From NCBI GenBank assembly GCA_963704505.1, contig OY969912.1, forward strand, positions 434,001 through 498,000: a stretch of DNA of 64,000 bases. The letters run 5' to 3'. The notes under the pieces are model-generated. The model was not told the origin of the DNA. It was given only the letters and a program-made list of their open reading frames with translations, and searched no databases. Positions 58,773-64,000 of the stretch are shown in pieces. A program made the position numbers and the translations under genes. The DNA is from VRUE01 sp963704505. GTDB lineage: Bacteria > Actinomycetota > Thermoleophilia > Solirubrobacterales > 70-9. Positions within the stretch are counted from its first letter, which is position 1, and every line of letters starts with the position of its first letter.

Positions 58773-61621
58773 CGGTGGCCTCCCTTCTTCTGGGCGTTGC
58801 CCTTCTTCTTGCCGCACTTGGTCTGCAGGCGGACCCGCAGCGCCTCGGTGGCGTTGTCCTGACCGATGAATTTCGCCGTCGCCACCTGGGGGTTCGCGCA
58901 GATGTCGGTCGCGTTGGCGATGATGCCCCTGTCGCCGCCGCGCAGCGACATCGTGAACTTGGTCACCGGGGCGTCGGGAAGGACGTCGAAGCGCGCCCGC
59001 AGGCCGCCTTTCCGGGAGTCGATTTTGCCGAGCACGTCGATTTCGACACCCCGCCCGGAGAGATCGGCGACGAGGTCGGGCAGCGCCCGTTCATTGCCGT
59101 TCGCCCGCAGGTACACCGGGCCGCTCAGTGGCTCGTCGAGGAGCGGCGAGACTCCCGTGGCGAACCCGTATTCGGAGCCTTTCGGGCAGTTGTGGGCGCC
59201 GTACTGCTTCAGGGTGCAGATCGTTTCGATGTTTTCCTGTGCGAGGAAGATCTTCGGCGGCAGGGTGACCGTCGCCTGGCCGAGGTTGGCGTCGCCCGGG
59301 CGCGGCGTGACGACCGCCCGCAGGGTCGGGTGGTCGCCACGCTCGTGCCCACCCTTGAGGGTGAGACTGAGCTTGGGACCGAAGCCCAGGCCCGAGCAAT
59401 TGGAAACTTGGAAGGCGGAGTTGGCGGCGGCGGTCGAATCGTCGCTGGGATCTGAGAACCGTTCGCCGGCGCCGGTCAGAGTCGAGGTCACCTGGAAGGG
59501 GTCGCAGGAGGTCGGGTTGACCATGAACTTGGCCCGGTCGATGTAGACGCGGATGTCGCGGAGGCGCAGCGGGAAGCCGCTGAGGATGTGGGGGATCGGG
59601 TCCGACCCGATCGAGTCGATTGAGACCTGCGCGGTCTGGCGGTCGATCCTGATCGCCGATCGGATGACCACGGTTCCGAGATCGAACGGCCCGACCTTTG
59701 CCGAATCGATCGCGACCACCGAGATCGGCGAGCCGTGGTAGGGGCCGGCGAGGTAGAGCGTTCCCGGCGCATAGGACAGGGTCGAGCCGACGCCGTAGCC
59801 GGTGTAGGTGTGGCCGATCAAGCTCGTTGCCGGGCAGGAGGGAGTGGTCGCCGATTCGGCGCCGGTCTGATGTTTGGCTGCCTCGATGTCCGCCTCCGGG
59901 CAGAACGGGATGCCGGCGACTTTGCCGAGCAGACCGGGCGGCAGTGAGGCCGAGTAGGAGGTGATCTCCTGCTCGGGGTCGGTGCGGGTCAGGTGCAGGT
60001 AGAAGGGCGAGTAGGCCGACGCGTTCGCGTTCGCGGTGCCGGCGCTTGCGCCCGGTGCGAATGGCGGCAGCCCTTTCGGACAGGGGCCGCCGCCGACGCC
60101 CGCCGAGAGGGTGAAGGGCGAAGACTCGTGGATGACGAAGTTCGGGTCGCGCCAGGGGGTCGCTTCGAATTCGCTCCGGTAGACGCCGCAGGTGGAGGGG
60201 GTCGCGAGCGGACTGCGCTGGCCTTCGCGGAAGTGGACGTTGAAGTGCGAGTAGGGCAGCTGCGGCAGGTCGTCGAAGATCGCCGTCAGCTGACCGGTCG
60301 CCGGGTCGGAGTCGACTTTTCCGGCGACCTTGATCATGATTCCCCGCTCCGGCGCCTTGGCGATCATGTAGAGGGCGAGCAGCGTCCCGAACGGGTTTTC
60401 CCGCGGGGTCGCGAAGAACATCCCACCTTCGATCTGGCCTTCGGTGATCGGGCTGTCGACCGTGATCTCCCCGACTTTCGAATCGTTCGGGCAACCGGCG
60501 CCGGGCGCCGAGGTGACCGTCTCTGCGGCGAACTGCGCCGGCGAGCAGACGCCGAGGCCGGAACCGACCGAGGGGTTTACGGACATCCCCGCTGGCAGTC
60601 GCAGCACGGCTTTTTTGACCTGGGAGGAAGCCTGGGCATCGGGGTTTTCCAGCGGGTCGCTGTTGCCATCGAGGGTGAAGTCGTACCCGGTCGGTGAGGT
60701 CGTCCGGTTGGTCGAGAGGATCCCCCGCGGGATCGGGTTGAAGGTCAGCGCGCCGCACCCGGTGATCGCTTCGTCGACGCTGCCGGTCGAGGTCGCTTCG
60801 ACGGGGTCGGACGACTGCCAGGAGGTGGCGGTCAGGCGGTACGAGAGCGAGCCTTCACAGGAAGTGGGAAGCGTCAAGTAGGCCTTCGTTTCGTGCGGCG
60901 GGGAGAGCTCGGACACCGGGCATTTGGCGTAGCCGAGACCAGGTCGCACCTCGTTCAAGCAGTTACCGCGCTGGGCGCTGTGTGAAATCGCCCAGGGGGT
61001 TCCCCAGATCACGAAGCGGAAGCCGGTCACGTTGAGCTGCTGGGAGAAGTTGGTCAGGTCGAGGGTGACGCCGTATTCGCGGTTCGCTTCGCGGATGTGG
61101 GGGGCGACCGTCACCGGGACGCCGTAGGGCGCGAAGCCGAAGCGGGAGGGCTGGCCCTCGGGCGGGTCGAGGTTGAAGACGCCGAACGTCCTGGCTTCGC
61201 CGCCATTGTTCGAGCTCTTCACGGTCACGATGCCGATCTGGGTGAGCGCCGAGCAGCTCTCCCCCGACTCGCTGGCTTCGAACGGGGATGAACGCGGGGT
61301 CGAGAACTCGTCGGCGCGACAGTGGGGAATCGCGGTCGGGTTTTCGATCATTCCGGCGGGCAGGTCCAGGTGTGCGTCCTTGAGGTCGCCGTCGGAGAAC
61401 TGGCCGGCTTTGTTGAGGTTGATTTCGGTGATCAGCGAATAAGGGTGCGACCCGGCGAGGGTGTCCGGTGCCCTGCCGCCTTCGGCGGTGGCGGTGACGT
61501 TGAAGCCTTCGGCGCCGGGTAGGAACCCGAAGCTCGCCTGGGCGGCGGGAGCCAGCAGCAGTGCCGCGGCGACGGCCAGCGCCGCCGCCAGCGAGGCACC
61601 GATCGATCCCCTGGCGCTCAT
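58769..61621 (-). CDS. large exported protein with four internal Cys-pair modules
   Basis: This is 950 residues from the ATG at 61621 (ATGA overlap with the upstream gene); the frame to 62038 is shadow. The signal peptide ends near AAQAS (residue 30). Four diverged modules start near residues 84, 336, 552 and 780. Each has an LP.G-type strand, then Cys-x(9-21)-Cys-x5-[VIY]-G; the first three also have a later TSC or STC cysteine. Module 2 includes FDDLPQLPYSHFNVHFREGQ. A cysteine-poor, basic C-terminus ends KKGGHR. It seems to be a multi-module relative of the small Cys-x16-Cys proteins. Function unknown; probably surface located. Confidence 0.82.
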   Translation of the reverse strand: MSARGSIGASLAAALAVAAALLLAPAAQASFGFLPGAEGFNVTATAEGGRAPDTLAGSHPYSLITEINLNKAGQFSDGDLKDAHLDLPAGMIENPTAIPHCRADEFSTPRSSPFEASESGESCSALTQIGIVTVKSSNNGGEARTFGVFNLDPPEGQPSRFGFAPYGVPVTVAPHIREANREYGVTLDLTNFSQQLNVTGFRFVIWGTPWAISHSAQRGNCLNEVRPGLGYAKCPVSELSPPHETKAYLTLPTSCEGSLSYRLTATSWQSSDPVEATSTGSVDEAITGCGALTFNPIPRGILSTNRTTSPTGYDFTLDGNSDPLENPDAQASSQVKKAVLRLPAGMSVNPSVGSGLGVCSPAQFAAETVTSAPGAGCPNDSKVGEITVDSPITEGQIEGGMFFATPRENPFGTLLALYMIAKAPERGIMIKVAGKVDSDPATGQLTAIFDDLPQLPYSHFNVHFREGQRSPLATPSTCGVYRSEFEATPWRDPNFVIHESSPFTLSAGVGGGPCPKGLPPFAPGASAGTANANASAYSPFYLHLTRTDPEQEITSYSASLPPGLLGKVAGIPFCPEADIEAAKHQTGAESATTPSCPATSLIGHTYTGYGVGSTLSYAPGTLYLAGPYHGSPISVVAIDSAKVGPFDLGTVVIRSAIRIDRQTAQVSIDSIGSDPIPHILSGFPLRLRDIRVYIDRAKFMVNPTSCDPFQVTSTLTGAGERFSDPSDDSTAAANSAFQVSNCSGLGFGPKLSLTLKGGHERGDHPTLRAVVTPRPGDANLGQATVTLPPKIFLAQENIETICTLKQYGAHNCPKGSEYGFATGVSPLLDEPLSGPVYLRANGNERALPDLVADLSGRGVEIDVLGKIDSRKGGLRARFDVLPDAPVTKFTMSLRGGDRGIIANATDICANPQVATAKFIGQDNATEALRVRLQTKCGKKKGNAQKKGGHR
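58877..61372 (-). repeat. four diverged tandem protein modules within the 950-residue protein
   Basis: Approximate module spans, in bases: 60827-61372, 60152-60616, 59477-59968 and 58877-59284. They are recognisable at protein level only, by the Cys pair and flanking glycine motif, and are too diverged to show as DNA repeats. The fourth lacks the late TSC cysteine and has a shorter Cys spacing (9). Confidence 0.55.
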
Positions 61622-63864
61622 CGGTGCCCGCCCTTCTTGGTGTGCCGCTTCGGCTTCACGCACTTGCCGAACTTCTTGACCTTCGGCTTCTTGCAGTGGA
61701 GCGGCTTTTTCGGCGGGACGGGCGGCAGGTTCCCCGAGGCGCGGGTGCGCTGGGTGCCAGGTGTCGGGTCTGCCGGTTCGGGCGGCAGCGGCTGGCAGGC
61801 GTCGCCGAAGCAGGGGATCGGCTTCTCCGGGACCGGGAAGCCGCCGCCGACGCGCGCGTCGTATACGTCGGCGGCTCCTGGGTCGGAGGGGACGAGCGAG
61901 CCGTCGGTGAGGAAGTACGCGTCGGTGCCGTCGGTTGAGGCGTCGAGGAAGGTTGCGCCGTTGGTCGCGCGCCCATTCGAGATCAGGGAGACGCAGCCGT
62001 CCGGGTTGGCGCATTCGCCGGCGCCCTGGGCCTCCCACTGGTACGTGTCGACGTCGCCGTTGCTGTCCTGCGAGACGAGCTGATCCGAGCTGTCGAAGAA
62101 GAGGTGCTTGCCGTCGGCCGAGAGGACGCGCGGCTTGTAGGAGTGGGGCAGGTTAAGTCCGGTGCCGTTGAAGCTGGCGCCGGGCACGTTCGAGCCGCCG
62201 GTCGGTCGTTCGCCCGACGGAGTGCAGGAAGCGCAGAGCAGAGTGCCCTGACCGGCGCCCTCGGGCGCGGTGTAGAGATACACCTCGGCGAAGCCCCTGT
62301 TGTCGAAGATCGTCAATTCCTGCGAGGAGACGAAGACGAGGCGGTGGCCGTCGCCGCTGACCCGCGCCGTCCCGGTCGTCGGCGGGTAGTTGGACGTGTC
62401 GGCGGCGACGGCGACCGGTGTCACCGTCCCTTCGTGCCAAAGCTCGACCCCGGCCCCGTCCGCGTAATAGAGGTAGGCGCCGTCGTCGGATGCGCCGAGC
62501 ACGCCGAGCACGCCGCCGCCGGGGGTCAGATCGGTGGCGGCGGCACCGGCCTGGGAACGGTAGATGTGTCCGCCTTTGCTGAAGAAGGCGACCGAGCCGT
62601 CAAGGCTCGCGGTCTGGAAGGTGCCGCCTCCCCCCTGCGCCAGATCCACCTGTTTGACCTGGGTCCCTTCACGCAGATAGAGATTTGAGCCATTCGTCCA
62701 ATAGACGCGGGACCCGTCGGTCGAGACCGCCCGGCTCTGGGCGGCGAGGCTGGCGCCCGGGGTCTGGTTGACCAATTCCAGAGCTGTGCCGGTCTTCTCG
62801 TAGAGGTTCTGTTTGGCGGGATCGCATTCGCCGCCAACGCCGGCGACTTCGGTCGCGCCCACGGTCAGCGCTGCGCAGGTCGAGAAGATCATGTGGGAGA
62901 GGTCCGGCGTCGCGCCCGCGAACGCGAGTTCGAACTTGGACGCTCCGAGTTTGAGGAGGCTGAGGTCGGTGCTGGACAGGGCGGCGAGGAATCCACCCGC
63001 GGCGTTTCGCAGGTAGTAGTTGCGGAAGCCGGCGGGGGCCCCGGAGCCCGCCAAGGGCGCGTTTTCGACAGGGCAGTCGCTCGAGGTCGAGACACGGCAG
63101 CGGCGCCCGTTGCTGAGCACGGCGCCGCCGAGATCGGTGGAAAAGATCTGGAAGGGCACGCCACTCGTCGGTGTGTCCGGGTAGGTGCCGGAAAGGCCGG
63201 GGGTGGTGATGTTTTGCGTGCTCCAGGCAGCGTCGCCCCTGGTCGACATGTACTGGTTCGCCCCGGGCGCGCCGATCGGCGTGCCGAAGGACGAGGAAGA
63301 GGTGTAGGTGATGGCGCCACCCCCCGCGGCGGCCTGAATCGAGCCGCCGCCGAAGTTGCCGCCGAAGCTCTGGATCTCGCCACCGTTCTTGTCGACCGGT
63401 GAGACCATCTCCCAGCCGCGACCGTCGGGGAGGGAGAAGGGCTGCGGGGGAGCGTCGGTCATCAGCGGACGAGTGGGCCCGATCGCTTCCCCTTCGGTGT
63501 TCTTGGCGACGATCCGGAATCGGTAGGAGGTCGCGGCCGTCAGTGCGCCGGGGTGCTGGACGACGGCTTCCGGTTTTTCGGCGGCGGCGATGCTCGCTTC
63601 GGTGCCGCTGGGAAGTTTGGTCGCGTCGTTGAAGCCGTTCGCTTTGAATTCCGCCTCGGTGACGTATTCGAAGCGGTAAGTGGTCGCCAGGTTGCCGGTG
63701 TCGACTTCGGCGCGCAGGTTGGCGCCGGTGGTCGCGACCGACGTGACCCAGGTGGCGACGATCATCGGCGGTTCAGGCGGGGGCGGCGGTTCGTCGGCGT
63801 GCGCGATCGATGCCCCGAAGGCCATCGTCACAGCGAGCACGGTCAGGTGTGTCAGCTTGCGCAC
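61618..63864 (-). CDS. exported fibronectin/WD40-like beta-propeller protein
   Basis: This 748-residue protein has a GTG start with GGGAG upstream. The signal peptide ends IAHAD near residue 24. Residues 33-135 form a fibronectin-III-like domain (TTYRFEYVTEAEF, TSYRFRIVAKNTEG). Residues 145-690 contain repeated TolB/WD40-like blades with S-x-DG motifs (AVSTDGSRVYWTNGSNLYL, VLSADGKHLFFDSSD, DASTDGTDAYFLTDGSLV). The C-terminal ~50 residues are Pro- then Lys-rich, ending KKGGHR. Probably extracellular or wall-associated. It overlaps the next gene by ATGA. Confidence 0.85.
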   Translation of the reverse strand: MRKLTHLTVLAVTMAFGASIAHADEPPPPPEPPMIVATWVTSVATTGANLRAEVDTGNLATTYRFEYVTEAEFKANGFNDATKLPSGTEASIAAAEKPEAVVQHPGALTAATSYRFRIVAKNTEGEAIGPTRPLMTDAPPQPFSLPDGRGWEMVSPVDKNGGEIQSFGGNFGGGSIQAAAGGGAITYTSSSSFGTPIGAPGANQYMSTRGDAAWSTQNITTPGLSGTYPDTPTSGVPFQIFSTDLGGAVLSNGRRCRVSTSSDCPVENAPLAGSGAPAGFRNYYLRNAAGGFLAALSSTDLSLLKLGASKFELAFAGATPDLSHMIFSTCAALTVGATEVAGVGGECDPAKQNLYEKTGTALELVNQTPGASLAAQSRAVSTDGSRVYWTNGSNLYLREGTQVKQVDLAQGGGGTFQTASLDGSVAFFSKGGHIYRSQAGAAATDLTPGGGVLGVLGASDDGAYLYYADGAGVELWHEGTVTPVAVAADTSNYPPTTGTARVSGDGHRLVFVSSQELTIFDNRGFAEVYLYTAPEGAGQGTLLCASCTPSGERPTGGSNVPGASFNGTGLNLPHSYKPRVLSADGKHLFFDSSDQLVSQDSNGDVDTYQWEAQGAGECANPDGCVSLISNGRATNGATFLDASTDGTDAYFLTDGSLVPSDPGAADVYDARVGGGFPVPEKPIPCFGDACQPLPPEPADPTPGTQRTRASGNLPPVPPKKPLHCKKPKVKKFGKCVKPKRHTKKGGHR

Positions 63865-63877
63865 CGTCGTCTCCCGC

Positions 63878-64000
63878 TCAGCGCCCTGCGCCGTGCTTCT
63901 GGGCCTTGCTCTTGTTCCGGCCCTTCTTGCTCTTCTTCTTGACGTTCTTGCAGCTGTTCTTGAGCACCGGAGACTGGTCGAAAGTCTTGGTGTTCTGGCC
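63878..64000 (-). CDS. C-terminal end of a further exported protein (partial)
   Basis: The minus strand is open from the window edge to a TGA at 63878-63880, giving 40 residues. TKTFDQSPVLKNSCKNV is followed by a Lys/Arg/Asn-rich tail (KKKSKKGRNKSKAQK). This cysteine-then-basic ending resembles the end of the 950-residue protein (LQTKCGKKKGNAQKK), so the gene may be another multi-module relative. The rest lies beyond the window. It ends 13 bases before the next gene's start. Confidence 0.7.
   Translation of the reverse strand, partial: GQNTKTFDQSPVLKNSCKNVKKKSKKGRNKSKAQKHGAGR

Noticed and set aside
61622..62038. N-terminal extension of the 950-residue protein frame
   Set aside because: This part overlaps the propeller gene in another frame and is Arg/Pro-rich; a proper signal peptide begins at 61621.

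Overview
The window is high-GC bacterial chromosome, most probably from an actinobacterium of the class Thermoleophilia (Solirubrobacterales-like). This rests on the rpsF-ssb-rpsR-rplI-dnaB order, a six-gene MCE operon, a MprAB/PepD-like two-component set, polyamine/ethanolamine-type gamma-glutamylation genes, and many secreted proteins built on a Cys-x16-Cys module. The taxonomic call is an inference. No transposase, integrase, CRISPR array or rRNA was seen. No stretch over 300 bases lacks a gene.

Layout. 1-10.6 kb: end of a glutamine amidotransferase, then a leftward catabolic operon (permease, glutamine-synthetase-like ligase, gamma-glutamyl hydrolase, aldehyde dehydrogenase, SDR). It diverges from a choline/ethanolamine-kinase-like gene coupled to a dimethylglycine-dehydrogenase-like flavoenzyme, with a FadR-type GntR regulator. 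10.6-13.9 kb: five small exported proteins in one leftward run. 14-24 kb: yceH, pyrE, L,D-transpeptidase, CPBP protease, small MscS channel, class A PBP, GT-C glycosyltransferase, and trehalose genes (GT20 and TreT). 24-29.9 kb: HtrA/histidine kinase/response regulator operon, a FlgM-like small gene, thiL and a flippase-like protein. 29.9-36.2 kb: rpsF, ssb, rpsR, rplI, dnaB, a DnaC-type loader and purA. 36.2-51.9 kb: six MCE proteins and an MMPL transporter, interleaved with three members of the Cys-x16-Cys family. 51.9-54.9 kb: a frameshifted alpha/beta-hydrolase-glycosyltransferase fusion, its TetR regulator with a clear operator, and tRNA-Lys(CTT). 55.4-64 kb: a leftward run of large and small exported proteins, mostly with overlapping stop and start codons.

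The most unusual content is the exported family: seven separate ~260-residue proteins (starting at 11412, 12787, 37769, 46939, 51130, 56222 and 57015) share G-[LY]-P-x-C-x16-C-x4-[VI]-G-x-G and a second C-terminal cysteine pair. A 950-residue protein (58769-61621) seems to hold four diverged copies of the same module. Members lie beside the MCE and MMPL lipid-transport loci, which suggests an envelope role that is not proven.

Several reading-frame anomalies deserve checking: a glycosyltransferase that follows a TAG stop in the same frame with no usual start codon, a frameshift in the hydrolase-glycosyltransferase gene, a yceH without a local start codon, and a frameshifted coiled-coil micro-gene.
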